Source: Azospirillum lipoferum
Lineage (GTDB): Bacteria; Pseudomonadota; Alphaproteobacteria; Azospirillales; Azospirillaceae
DNA: 64,000 nt
NCBI RefSeq assembly: GCF_024170005.1
Contig: NZ_JALJXJ010000008.1
Span: 62,001 to 126,000 of the forward strand
Direction of reading: 5' to 3'
Notes under the pieces: model-generated
Databases searched by the model: none
The model's input: the letters and a program-made list of their open reading frames with translations, nothing else
Told to the model about the DNA's origin: nothing
Shown here: in pieces, positions 8,931 through 18,831 of the stretch
Numbering within the stretch: position 1 is the stretch's first letter
Layout of the letters: each line of letters begins with the position of its first letter
Program-made: the position numbers and the translations under genes

Positions 8931-10385
8931 ATGACCGATTTGACCGACAGCACCCTGCTGCGCGAGCGCTGCTTCGTGGCCGGCGCCTGGATCGACGCCG
9001 ACGATGGCGGACGCAGCCCCGTCACCAACCCGGCGACCGGCGCCACCATCACCCATGTCCCCCGCTGCGGCGCCGAGGAGACCGCACGCGCCATCGCCGC
9101 CGCCGAAGCCGCCTTCCCCGGCTGGCGGGCGGAAACCGCCGGCCGCCGCGCCGCCCTGCTGCGCCGCTGGTTCGAGCTGATCCTGGAGAACCGCGAGGAT
9201 CTGGCCCTGCTGATGACGCTGGAGCAGGGCAAGCCGCTGGCCGAGGCGCGCGGCGAGATCGATTACGCCGCCTCCTACGTCGAATGGTTCGCGGAGGAGG
9301 CGAAGCGCCTCTATGGCGACGTCATCCCGTCGCCGCTGCCCGACCGCCGCATCGTCGTGGTGAAGGAGCCGGTGGGTGTCTGCGCCGCCATCACGCCGTG
9401 GAATTTTCCGGCGGCGATGATCACCCGCAAGGCGGCACCGGCTCTGGCGGCCGGCTGCACGATGATCGTCAAGCCGGCCGAACAGACGCCGCTGTCGGCG
9501 CTGGCGCTGGCGGCACTGGCCGAACGTGCCGGCATCCCGCCCGGCGTCTTTTCGGTGGTGACCGGGTCGGCCCGGCAGATCGGCGCGGTGCTGACCGCCA
9601 GCACGGCGGTGCGCAAGCTGACCTTCACCGGCTCCACCGAGGTCGGCCGGCTGCTGATCGGGCAATGCGCCGGCACGGTCAAGCGGCTGTCGATGGAACT
9701 CGGCGGCAACGCCCCCTTCATCGTCTTCGACGACGCCGATCTCGACGCGGCGGTCGCCGGCGCCCTGGCCTCCAAATACCGGAACGCCGGCCAGACCTGC
9801 GTCTGTTCCAACCGCTTCCTGGTGCAGGACGGCATCTATGACCGCTTCGCCGCCCGGCTGTCGGAGGCGGTGGCGGCGATGACGGTCGGCAACGGGCTTG
9901 AGGACGGCGTGCAGCAGGGGCCGCTGATCGATGCCGCCGCCCTGGCGAAGGTGGAGGATCTGGTGGCCGATGCCACCCGGTCCGGCGCCACCGTGGCGGT
10001 GGGAGGCCGGCGCCATGCGCTGGGCGGCACATGGTTCGAGCCGACGGTGCTGACCGGCGTCACCGCGTCGATGCGGGTGGCGGTGGAGGAGATCTTCGGC
10101 CCGGTTGCCCCGCTGATCCGCTTCACCGACGAAGCCGAGGCCGTGCGCCTTGCCAACGACAGCGACTACGGCCTCGCCGCCTATCTCTTCACCCGCGACC
10201 ACGCCCGCGTCTGGCGCGTCGGCGAAGCGCTGGAATACGGGATGGTCGGCATCAACACCGGCCTGATCTCCACCGCGGTGGCGCCGTTCGGCGGGGTGAA
10301 GCAATCCGGCTTCGGCCGCGAAGGCTCCCGCTACGGCATCGAGGATTACGTGGAGATCAAATACCTGTGCATGGGGGGACTGTAG
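8931..10385 (+). CDS. NAD(P)-dependent succinate-semialdehyde dehydrogenase
   Basis: 484 residues of the aldehyde dehydrogenase superfamily. ITPWNFPAAMI marks the cofactor site, FTGSTEVGRLL the Rossmann loop, MELGGNAPFIVFDDADLD carries the catalytic Glu, and NAGQTCVCSN the nucleophilic Cys. The pattern and length match the GabD/Sad type. Its place directly after hpaI fits oxidation of the succinate semialdehyde released by the aldolase, which feeds the TCA cycle. It is the last gene of the + strand hpa run and converges on hpaR. Confidence 0.9.
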   Translation: MTDLTDSTLLRERCFVAGAWIDADDGGRSPVTNPATGATITHVPRCGAEETARAIAAAEAAFPGWRAETAGRRAALLRRWFELILENREDLALLMTLEQGKPLAEARGEIDYAASYVEWFAEEAKRLYGDVIPSPLPDRRIVVVKEPVGVCAAITPWNFPAAMITRKAAPALAAGCTMIVKPAEQTPLSALALAALAERAGIPPGVFSVVTGSARQIGAVLTASTAVRKLTFTGSTEVGRLLIGQCAGTVKRLSMELGGNAPFIVFDDADLDAAVAGALASKYRNAGQTCVCSNRFLVQDGIYDRFAARLSEAVAAMTVGNGLEDGVQQGPLIDAAALAKVEDLVADATRSGATVAVGGRRHALGGTWFEPTVLTGVTASMRVAVEEIFGPVAPLIRFTDEAEAVRLANDSDYGLAAYLFTRDHARVWRVGEALEYGMVGINTGLISTAVAPFGGVKQSGFGREGSRYGIEDYVEIKYLCMGGL

Positions 10386-10399
10386 CGACGCACACATGA

Positions 10400-10416
10400 G
10401 GGGGCCGTCGGCCCCC
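10400..10416. terminator. Hairpin between convergent dehydrogenase and hpaR genes
   Basis: A perfect stem of seven G:C pairs with a 3-base loop (GGGGGCC-GTC-GGCCCCC) lies between the two stop codons. No T-run follows on either strand, so it is a weak or bidirectional terminator candidate rather than a classic intrinsic one. Confidence 0.5.
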
Positions 10417-10427
10417 GCACCAACTCC

Positions 10428-10880
10428 TTATTCCTCGTCGCCGTCGCTGCCGTCCGGATCGCCCAGGCAATCGGCGAGTTCGTCGAGCAGCCCGTACAGC
10501 GTCGCCAGCCGGTCGGCTCCGAAAGCCGCGGTAATTTCGGCATAGCGCCGTTCGCTGTGGGGGGCGATCAGCGCGATCATGTCGCGGCCGGACGGCGTGA
10601 TCGAGATCTGGGCCGCCCGCAGGTCCTTGTCCTCGATCCCGCGCTGGATCAGCTCGCGCTTTTCCAGCGTGCGCAGGATGCGCGACAGGCTGGGCATGCT
10701 GATGCTGCTGACCCGTGCCAGTTCGCCGGCGCGGAACTCGTCCGCCGTGGTCAGGGCGCGCAGCACCCGCCACTGCTGTTCGGTCAGGTCGTGTTCGTGC
10801 AGCAGCGGACGGAAGCGCGCCATCACCGCCTCGCGCGCCTTCAGCAGCGCCATCGGCAGGGACCGGCGGAAGGCCCGCAT
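10428..10880 (-). CDS. hpaR: HpaR: MarR-family regulator of the homoprotocatechuate pathway
   Basis: 150 residues from the ATG at 10880. The frame stays open to an ATG at 10982, but that extension looks unrelated to the family and lacks a ribosome site. The start RAFRRSLPMALLKAREAVMARFRPLL is typical of HpaR, and the winged helix follows: LTEQQWRVLRAL, FRAGELARVSSISMPSLSRIL, then the beta wing GIEDKDLRAAQISITPSGRD. HpaR represses hpa genes and is released by pathway aromatics. The C-terminus ends in an acidic tail (DPDGSDGDEE). Probable operators lie at 1371-1400 and 11060-11078. Confidence 0.88.
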   Translation of the reverse strand: MRAFRRSLPMALLKAREAVMARFRPLLHEHDLTEQQWRVLRALTTADEFRAGELARVSSISMPSLSRILRTLEKRELIQRGIEDKDLRAAQISITPSGRDMIALIAPHSERRYAEITAAFGADRLATLYGLLDELADCLGDPDGSDGDEE

Positions 10881-11033
10881 CTCGCCGCCGGGGTGCCCGG
10901 CCACCCCAATGGGTTCTGCCGCCGCGGCTTTTCTGGAAGGTCTGCCCAAGGCTCCGGCCTCATCTGGAAAGAGTCGACGCATGTCTGGAGGTTTCCCGCA
11001 CCATAGCGCGGCGGCCCTGCGCAGGGAAAGCGC

Positions 11034-11078
11034 TTGACAGCACCGCAGCCCGATTTATATAACATGTTAAATATTAAC
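11034..11078 (+). promoter_or_regulatory. hpaE promoter with overlapping HpaR-type operator
   Basis: TTGACA (11034-11039) is followed after 18 bases by TATAAC (11058-11063), a good sigma-70 promoter; TATATA at 16 bases is an alternative -10. The site TAACATGTTAA (11060-11070) with TTAAC at 11074-11078 overlaps the -10 and matches the site upstream of the TRAP operon. A bound repressor here would block hpaE, and it lies between hpaE and the divergent hpaR, as expected for shared or autoregulatory control. Confidence 0.65.
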
Positions 11079-11188
11079 AAATCAAGTTCTATGGCGCGGC
11101 ACGCCGCCCGCGGCAGCCCGGCCTGCCACACCCCTGCCCACCAAAGCTCTGCCCAACAAGCGCCAACCAAACCCTGGAGTGAAACGCC

Positions 11189-12712
<1,524 letters not shown>

Positions 12713-13035
12713 TTCATCGCACTCATGCGATGGAGACCGGGGCGATGCGGTGGACGAGCCCTCCGCTGCATCGCTCCTGGATCCTCCGCTTGGATCTGTT
12801 GCCAAGTTCACCGCCGGGGCGGTGGAATGGCTGGGCACTGGAATGAGCCAAGATCAGTTTCTAGCGACTTCGATCTCAAGTCCGGTCTTTCGTTTTTGAG
12901 GGTATCGAGCAACGCAGTTCTTTCTGCATGCCATTCGAAATGGCGACAGACATGTTGGCTCCAAGTTTTGAACCGCCTACCTCGGCCGACACCGGAGACA
13001 GCGGTCTCCGCGACAACAATCCAAGGTCGCCGCCA
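12713..13035. other. Intergenic stretch between hpaE and DUF305 gene
   Basis: About 320 bases without a convincing gene. The one structure is a hairpin CGGAGAC-AGCG-GTCTCCG at 12993-13010, 26 bases beyond the stop codon of the DUF305 gene on the minus strand; it may serve as a terminator, although no T-run follows. This stretch marks the change from the catabolic locus to the metal island. Confidence 0.5.
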
Positions 13036-13506
13036 TCAGCTCTGGGGCGGCTTGGCCGGATGGCGGGCGAGCCAGCGGTCGAGTTGCCGGATTTCCTTTT
13101 CCTGGTCGGTGATGATCTTCCTGGCCATCTTCTGAAGCTCAGGATCGCGCCCGCTCTGGAGTTCGACCCGCGCCATATCGACAGCCCCCCGGTGATGCTC
13201 CCGCATCATGGAGGCGAAGTCGCGATCGGTATCGCCGGTCATCGGCTGCGCCATCATGGACTGCTGCATCTTCTGCATCGACCCCATCATCGCCTGTGAG
13301 CCCGGGGAGTTGGACATCGAGCCCCCCTGCATCATGCCCTGATGTGCCTGCGTCCCCTGCTGCATGGCCATGCCCTGCTGGGCGGTCATGCCGGTGGTCG
13401 TCGGTTGACCCGTGGTCTGCTGTGTCGGCGCGCAGGCGGAGGTCAGGGCCGCGGTCAGCACGGCAATCGTCGGAAGAATGGCGGACGTCTTCGAGCGCTG
13501 TGGCAT
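13036..13506 (-). CDS. DUF305 domain lipoprotein
   Basis: 156 residues from the ATG at 13506. The N-terminus is a lipoprotein signal with a lipobox LTSAC at residues 21-25, so the mature protein is probably anchored in a membrane facing the periplasm. A Gln/Met/Gly-rich linker follows (GMTAQQGMAMQQG, HQGMMQGGSM). The C-terminal DUF305 helix pair carries FASMMREHHRGAVDMA, whose Met/His residues are typical of this ferritin-like family. DUF305 proteins often occur in copper-resistance loci, as here; a metal-binding role is inference. Confidence 0.85.
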   Translation of the reverse strand: MPQRSKTSAILPTIAVLTAALTSACAPTQQTTGQPTTTGMTAQQGMAMQQGTQAHQGMMQGGSMSNSPGSQAMMGSMQKMQQSMMAQPMTGDTDRDFASMMREHHRGAVDMARVELQSGRDPELQKMARKIITDQEKEIRQLDRWLARHPAKPPQS

Positions 13507-13689
13507 GAGAGGTCTCCCGGAGGCAAGTGGGGATGCGTGGCAGTACCCCACGAGCAACCGGGGCCGATGCCTCGGCGTTCCCGCCCGATCAGCAATCGGT
13601 TCAGTTCCCGTCGTGAGGCCTCCCCCGGGTTGCGATGGAGGGGGCGCTGCTTTACTCTGGGTTCAATCCCTTGAGCGAAGGAGCCTTCC

Positions 13690-14961
13690 TTGTCCGACCC
13701 GATGCGCGCGTTGATCCAACGCTGGCGTGAGGATGCCGGCGCGACGTACCGGACCTGGTTCCTGTGGGACGAGCGGGTGAAGAACTTCCGGTCAATTCGC
13801 CGCGGCATCCAACAGGTCGTGACCGACATCGAGGGCAGCACCTTCGGCAACGCCTATCGCGGTTCGTCGCTGGAGACGGTGGTGCACTCGATCGCCGAGC
13901 AGCGCCAGATCTTCAAGGGGGCCGACCACGCTTTCCTGTGGAAGCCCAAGCTGCGCATCCCGGACATCTATGAGAACCCGGACAACCAGCGCGCCTTCGG
14001 TCGTCTGCTCGACGCCTGCGTCTGCTGCAACGCCGAACCGCAAATCCTCGCCGCCATCCGGCAGATCGACGCCAAGCAGATCAAGGGGCTTGGGCCGGCG
14101 GTGGCGAACCTGCTGTACTTCCTGCATCCGACCCTGGTGCCGCCCTTCAACACGGCCATCGTCAACGGCTACAACGCGCTGACCGGCGCCAAGGTGAAGC
14201 TTGGCCGGTGGGACGAGTTCCTGGCGATGCGTCAGGGCATCCTGGCGCTCAACGCCGAATACCGCGACCTGCTGTCCAACGATCTCGGAGCCATCGGCGG
14301 ATTGCTGTTCGACGTCGGCTCCGGACGCTACGCCGCGCCGCCGCGCACCAACGATGCCGCCGCCCGCGCCGCGTGGGAAGCCGACCTTGCCAAGGTGCGT
14401 GAGGAGAGCGCCAAGGCTTCCAAGGCTGCGGCCGCCGAGCGCGAGGGCGACCGCACGCACACCGAGATCCAGGGCTGGCTGCGTGATCTGGGCAGGGCGC
14501 TGGGCTATGACGTGTGGATCGCCGCCAATGACCGCAGCCGGGCCTACGACGGCGGCAAGCTCGGCGAGGGCTGCCTTGAGCGGCTGCCGGAAGCGATCGA
14601 GAAAGCGCCTGGCGCCGACGCCATCCGGCTCATCGACGTCCTGTGGCTCGACCGGGGCAAGGCGCATGTTGCCGCCGCCTTCGAAGTCGAGCACTCGACC
14701 TCGATCTACTCGGGCGTCGTCCGCATGCTCGATCTGGCGCTCGGCACCGAGGCACATGCCCTGGAAGGGATGTTCCTGGTGGCGCCGAACGGCCGCGAGG
14801 ACGAGGTCCGTGCCCAGTTGACCCGACCGGCCTTCAGCCGCGTCGCCGACCTCCAGGTGCGCTACCTGCCGTACGGCGAACTCGAGAGCCACCGGGAGTC
14901 CATCGCCCGCTTCGGCTCCGGCATGAAGGCCATCAACGCCATCGCCCGGACCCTGGTCTGA
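13690..14961 (+). CDS. Putative PD-(D/E)XK nuclease-like protein of unknown function
   Basis: 423 residues, not confidently recognised. The start is TTG at 13690, chosen because AAGGAG (13678-13683) is six bases upstream; the next ATG (13702) is too far from it. The N-terminal half contains IKGLGPAVANLLYFLHPTLV (about residue 137), which resembles a helix-hairpin-helix glycosylase-like segment. An Ala/Lys-rich linker (residues 225-255) follows. The C-terminal part has LIDVLWL (about 314-320) and AAFEVEHSTSIYSGVVRMLD (about 329-348), which resemble the D...(D/E)XK core of restriction-type nucleases with the last Lys replaced. No methyltransferase partner is adjacent. Confidence 0.6.
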   Translation: MSDPMRALIQRWREDAGATYRTWFLWDERVKNFRSIRRGIQQVVTDIEGSTFGNAYRGSSLETVVHSIAEQRQIFKGADHAFLWKPKLRIPDIYENPDNQRAFGRLLDACVCCNAEPQILAAIRQIDAKQIKGLGPAVANLLYFLHPTLVPPFNTAIVNGYNALTGAKVKLGRWDEFLAMRQGILALNAEYRDLLSNDLGAIGGLLFDVGSGRYAAPPRTNDAAARAAWEADLAKVREESAKASKAAAAEREGDRTHTEIQGWLRDLGRALGYDVWIAANDRSRAYDGGKLGEGCLERLPEAIEKAPGADAIRLIDVLWLDRGKAHVAAAFEVEHSTSIYSGVVRMLDLALGTEAHALEGMFLVAPNGREDEVRAQLTRPAFSRVADLQVRYLPYGELESHRESIARFGSGMKAINAIARTLV

Positions 14962-14980
14962 GCGGATTGCGGTTCTGCCA

Positions 14981-15210
14981 TCAGTGGCTGACTTCACCTC
15001 TCGCCATGGCGAGGTGGTGTTTCTGATGGTGGCCGCCCTGGGGCATGATGCCGATGAACCCGAGCCGCCGGATATGGGCCGTCTGCTTGGGGCCAGGGCG
15101 GTGACGGTCAGCACGACGCCGGTCGCGACCGGCTCGGCCTTGACCGTCCAGCCGTTCACACCATCGATCTGGTGAGCGTGCGCCCCACGATGATAGATCG
15201 TGTGGCCGTC
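14981..15210 (-). pseudogene. Frameshifted remnant of a small His-rich secreted protein
   Basis: Read on the minus strand, one frame gives HTIYHRGAHAHQIDGVNGW and VKAEPVATGVVLTVTALAP. The sense then continues only in another frame as KQTAHIRRLGFIGIMPQGG followed by HHQKHHLAMARGEVSH and a TGA at 14981-14983. The switch falls at the G-run near 15089-15092, which suggests a single-base indel. In-frame TAA and TAG codons just before 15210 mean the 5' part is missing too. The tail resembles the end of small proteins found in heavy-metal loci. It appears to be a broken relic between the nuclease-like gene and the MFS gene. Confidence 0.5.
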
Positions 15211-15243
15211 GGAGATCTATTAACGGGTGTTGGGAAGTCAACC

Positions 15244-16425
15244 ATGTCGCTCCGCTCCATCCCCAGCAGCGTCGTCGCTCTGGGGTTCGTCAGTCTGTTC
15301 ATGGATGTCTCCTCGGAGATGATCCACAGCCTGCTGCCGGTGTTTCTGGTTTCGGTTCTGGGCGCCAGTGCGCTGTCGGTGGGCTTCATCGAGGGCATCG
15401 CCGAGGCGACCGCCGCCATCACCAAAATCTTCTCCGGCGCGGTCAGCGACTGGATGGGGCGACGCAAACCGCTGTTGCTGCTGGGTTACGGCATGGCGGC
15501 GCTGACCAAGCCGGTCTTCCCGCTCGCCGACACGCTGGCTTCCGTTCTGCTGGCCCGCTTTCTCGACCGTATTGGCAAGGGGGTGCGCGGGGCGCCGCGC
15601 GACGCGCTGGTTGCCGAGGTGACGCCGCCCGAACTGCGCGGCGCCGCCTTCGGCCTGCGGCAGTCGATGGACACCGTTGGGGCGTTCGCCGGACCAGCGC
15701 TTGCCATGCTGCTGATGGTCCTGAGCGGCGACGACTTCCGTCTTGTGTTCTGGATTGCCGTCATCCCGGCCTTCATCGCCGTCACGGTAATCCTGTTCGG
15801 CGTGCGCGAGCCCAACACGGAACCAGCCGGCGAACCGCGCCGCTTTCCGATCCGGCGCGGTCAGCTGCGACGGCTGAGCGCGACCTTCTGGGGCGTGGTG
15901 GTGTTGGCGTCGGTGCTGACGCTGGCGCGCTTCAGCGAAGCCTTCCTGCTGCTGCGTGCCCAGAGCGTCGGCGTGGAGGACGCCTACGCGCCGCTGGTCC
16001 TGATCGTCATGAACATCGTCTACGCAGCCTCCGCCTATCCCCTTGGGCGTTTGGCTGACCGGCTGGACCGGCGCACCCTGCTGGCTTTTGGGGTGGGCCT
16101 GCTGGTGTTGGCCGATCTGGTGCTCGCGGCGGCCGGCTCCGCATCGGCAGTCCTGATCGGAGCGGCGGTATGGGGGCTCCATATGGGCGCAACCCAAGGA
16201 CTGCTCGCGGTCTTCGTCGCCGATGCCACGCCCACGGACCTGCGGGGAACAGGGTTCGGTCTCTTCAACCTCTTGACTGGGATTGCCCTGTTGGCGGCCA
16301 GTGGTTTGGCCGGATTGCTCTGGACCGTCCTGGGCCCCGGCGCGACTTTCCTGGCAGGAGCCGGCTTCTCACTGATCGCACTGGTCGGGCTGTCGATCGT
16401 TGTGCCGCGACGGGGAAGGGCTTAG
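15244..16425 (+). CDS. Major facilitator superfamily transporter
   Basis: 393 residues from the ATG at 15244, with GGGAAG upstream. In-frame codons before it run back into the remnant gene and are not needed. About twelve membrane segments are visible. SDWMGRRKPLLLLGYGMAAL (about residue 75) is the MFS loop 2-3 signature, and the second half has a matching GRLADRLDRRTLLAFG. FVSLFMDVSSEMIHSLLPVFL at the N-terminus is typical of a family of MFS proteins found in heavy-metal islands. The substrate is unknown; metal or metal-complex export is only suggested by context. Confidence 0.88.
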   Translation: MSLRSIPSSVVALGFVSLFMDVSSEMIHSLLPVFLVSVLGASALSVGFIEGIAEATAAITKIFSGAVSDWMGRRKPLLLLGYGMAALTKPVFPLADTLASVLLARFLDRIGKGVRGAPRDALVAEVTPPELRGAAFGLRQSMDTVGAFAGPALAMLLMVLSGDDFRLVFWIAVIPAFIAVTVILFGVREPNTEPAGEPRRFPIRRGQLRRLSATFWGVVVLASVLTLARFSEAFLLLRAQSVGVEDAYAPLVLIVMNIVYAASAYPLGRLADRLDRRTLLAFGVGLLVLADLVLAAAGSASAVLIGAAVWGLHMGATQGLLAVFVADATPTDLRGTGFGLFNLLTGIALLAASGLAGLLWTVLGPGATFLAGAGFSLIALVGLSIVVPRRGRA

Positions 16426-16913
16426 CATTCGGGTGCCCAGCGCTTGAATGCGTCGAACTCACGAGTCCGGCTGCCATGGGTGAGCCTGTGTTCGCCGTGT
16501 CCCCGCATCGCAGACAATCCAATCACTTGCGGTGCCGCCTCCTATAGGCGGTCTTCTTGAAGCACCTTGCGCAAGTGCTGCTTTCAGCGGCATCTCGGAC
16601 ACATGCCGTCATACCGTTGCCCAATCGCCCACCGGAGCCGACAATACCGGGTTCGGAAAGTTCTGACTCTTCGAACCCGGTATAGCCCGCGACTGCGGGC
16701 GCGCGCCGGTAGGCGCGAAGCCTGCCTAGCGTATGAACGCAGCGGTCAGAACTTTTCTGACCGCGTATAAGCAGGGCAAGCATGCCGGGTCGGAGGCGAC
16801 GCTCGCCCAGGCCGAAACCATCCTCGGCATCAAGAAGTGACATAGGGTGCCATGGGGGCGGAGCGATGCTCATGCCCCCGTGGCGCCCCCTCGTGGCGCA
16901 GTCGCGCAGCGGT
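16426..16913. other. Palindrome-rich non-coding stretch
   Basis: About 490 bases without a convincing gene. Four inverted repeats cluster in its middle: ATACCGGGTTCG...CGAACCCGGTAT (16644-16655 with 16671-16682), GCCCGC-GACT-GCGGGC (16685-16700), CGCGCC-GGTA-GGCGCG (about 16702-16717) and GCGGTCAGAA-CTT-TTCTGACCGC (16742-16764). The loop of the first holds AAAGTTCTGAC, whose reverse complement GTCAGAACTTT lies in the fourth. The density suggests a recombination, transfer or transposition site rather than a simple terminator, but no recombinase gene is adjacent. Confidence 0.55.
16733..16840 (+). CDS. Possible 35-residue small ORF or gene remnant
   Basis: An ATG at 16733 opens a 35-residue frame (MNAAVRTFLTAYKQGKHAGS, then EATLAQAETILGIKK) ending at TGA 16838-16840. 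Codon choice and amino-acid make-up look protein-like, but there is no clear ribosome site and its first codons form the arm of a palindrome. It may be the tail of a longer gene lost from this place. No family is recognised. Confidence 0.25.
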   Translation: MNAAVRTFLTAYKQGKHAGSEATLAQAETILGIKK

Positions 16914-17105
16914 TCAGCCCCTGGGCGCCTTCCGACTGACGGCGACCAGCACCCCGGCGAGTATCAGGAACAGCACTGCGCCGCCGCCCCAGACCCGGAC
17001 GTAGCCGGGCATCCCGAGACTGGGGACCAGGGCGTAGACGGCGGCGAGCACCGCCCATACGGCGGCGATGACGACGACGAGCCAGAGTTCTTCGTTCATT
17101 TTCAT
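16914..17105 (-). CDS. Small two-helix membrane protein after the oxidase-like genes
   Basis: 63 residues with two hydrophobic helices (about residues 6-28 and 36-57) and a basic C-terminus (SRKAPRG). GGGGA sits seven bases before the ATG at 17105, 16 bases beyond the stop of the oxidase subunit I-like gene, so the two are likely co-transcribed. Size and place fit a small accessory subunit of a heme-copper oxidase, as seen with ba3 enzymes. No sequence family is recognised. Confidence 0.65.
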   Translation of the reverse strand: MKMNEELWLVVVIAAVWAVLAAVYALVPSLGMPGYVRVWGGGAVLFLILAGVLVAVSRKAPRG

Positions 17106-17121
17106 GGCGATTCCCCTGCGC

Positions 17122-18813
17122 TCAGTGGCCGTGCCCGCCGCCGATGGCGATGATCGGCAGCGACTGGATCAGCTGGAACGCAACGATGGTGAAGACATAC
17201 ATGGCGGCGACCAGCGCCGCCACCGACAGCGGCCCCGTCCACGCCGGGGCCGCGCCGACGCCGCGCGACCCGGTCTGCCAGTCGACCACCGGCGCCTGCT
17301 CGCGGGACGGGCGCAGCGACAGCAGGGTCCGGACAACGCCGTAGACGCTGATCGAGAGGGCGATGGCGAAGACGGTGGCGCCAAGGCCGACCAGGGCCAT
17401 CAGCATCGGCCATGCCGCAGGGGCCATGCCGCCATAACTGACGTCGAAGACTCGGCGCGGCACGCCCATGACCCCGGCGGCGATGCCCGCCGCGCCGAAG
17501 ATCAGCAGGCCGATGGTCACGATGGCCGGCATGCGCCGCAGCAGCTCCGGGCGCCACAGGGTGCCTCCACCCAGGGCCGGCAGGATGACCATCAGTGCCG
17601 CCAGGAAGGTCTGGGTCAGCACGCCGACCGCGAAGAAGTGGAAATAGCCGGGCACGAAGAAGGTGTCCGACAACATCGGCGCCAGCTTCTCCTGGATCAG
17701 GACGAAGGCGAAGGTGATGCCGAGCATCATGTTCACCACCGCCCAGCCCATGTTCGCCATCGCCGGGTTGCGCCAGGGCAGCCCCTTCATCCAGCCGAAG
17801 AAGCCGGTGGCGCCGCGCGCCCGGGCGCTCGCCTCCAGCGAGGAGACGATGATCGCGAAGGCCGCCAGGGTCGGGACCGAGACGAACAACGACAGCAGCG
17901 AACCGACGACCCGGACGCTCTCCGACAGGTTCGGCTCCAGGAACATGTGGTAGAGGCTGGTCGGCGGAACGAAGACCAGATAGGCGGCGAAGACGATCTT
18001 CGACAGGCGGGCGCCGTGGATGGATTTGACCCCGGTCAGGTGTTCGCTCAGCACGTACCACACCAGCACGGTGGCCATCAGGGGCAGGTAATGCAGGTTG
18101 TGGAACAGGATGTGCCATTCGGTGCCGTGGTCGGCCGGGAACGGTCCCGTGCCGAGCGACCAGAGCAGGCCGGGCAGGAAGGCGTTGGTGGCTGCGATGG
18201 CGCTGACCACCAGAAAGCCGGCCCAGGCAAACAGCGCGAACCCGATCGACGTGAACTCATCCGCCTCACCGCGCAACCGGGGCTGGAGCACGGTGGCGAT
18301 GCCGCTGATGGCGGACGCCACCAAGCCTGCCGAAAGCAGCAGGTAGCCGAGGGCGAAGACGCCGACGGAGCGCGGGTCGTCGGCGGCAAGCTCGGGGCTG
18401 CCGTCATAGAGCAGCGGCGTCCCGGTGGCTGAGATCCACTCGCTGACGCCAAAGCCCGCCAGCATCAGGGCGGCACCGAGCCGGGCAAGGGGGCGCAGGG
18501 CGAGGCCTTGCCCGTTCTCGGCCGCCGCCAGCACCAGCAGCAGCGCCGCCTGGATCAGGTAGAGCCAGTAGAAGAACACGGACACGCCGTGCAGGGTCAG
18601 GAGGCGGTAGGCGTCATCCGGAAAGAAGGCGAGCGCCCCGGCGCGGGCGAGCGCGGTCCCCAAGCCGCCAACCAGACCCAGAACGAGCGCCAGCAGAGCG
18701 GCGCCGAACAGCAGCGTGAGAAGGGCCTTGTCGGCGCCTGGCAGGGCGGCGACCCGAGCCGTGAGGCGCGAGCGGAAGCCCACCGGAACGAAGGAGGTCG
18801 AAATGCTGTCCAT
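17122..18813 (-). CDS. ba3-like heme-copper oxidase subunit I homologue with altered active-site ligands
   Basis: 563 residues and about 13 membrane segments. It aligns over its length with the Thermus-type ba3 (B-family) subunit I: LTLHG (His75, low-spin heme), FHNLHY (His238 and Tyr242, the His-x3-Tyr of the CuB site), SLYHMFLEPN (about 286-295), the shared stretch GFFGWMKGLPWRNPA, and FVPGYFHFFAVG (about 386-397). In ba3 these last two blocks read FHHQFADP and VPGHFHLQ. Here the first CuB histidine (position 288) and the high-spin heme ligand (position 390) are tyrosines, both confirmed from the codons. The low-spin His392 is kept. The standard oxygen-reducing centre is therefore probably absent or remodelled. 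It lies 18 bases after the CuA subunit. Confidence 0.85.
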   Translation of the reverse strand: MDSISTSFVPVGFRSRLTARVAALPGADKALLTLLFGAALLALVLGLVGGLGTALARAGALAFFPDDAYRLLTLHGVSVFFYWLYLIQAALLLVLAAAENGQGLALRPLARLGAALMLAGFGVSEWISATGTPLLYDGSPELAADDPRSVGVFALGYLLLSAGLVASAISGIATVLQPRLRGEADEFTSIGFALFAWAGFLVVSAIAATNAFLPGLLWSLGTGPFPADHGTEWHILFHNLHYLPLMATVLVWYVLSEHLTGVKSIHGARLSKIVFAAYLVFVPPTSLYHMFLEPNLSESVRVVGSLLSLFVSVPTLAAFAIIVSSLEASARARGATGFFGWMKGLPWRNPAMANMGWAVVNMMLGITFAFVLIQEKLAPMLSDTFFVPGYFHFFAVGVLTQTFLAALMVILPALGGGTLWRPELLRRMPAIVTIGLLIFGAAGIAAGVMGVPRRVFDVSYGGMAPAAWPMLMALVGLGATVFAIALSISVYGVVRTLLSLRPSREQAPVVDWQTGSRGVGAAPAWTGPLSVAALVAAMYVFTIVAFQLIQSLPIIAIGGGHGH

Positions 18814-18831
18814 GGTGGAGTCTCCCCGGGC

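Noticed and set aside
16523..16873. A 116-residue minus-strand frame across the palindrome cluster
   Set aside because: It reads through all four inverted repeats, has unlikely composition and no ribosome site.
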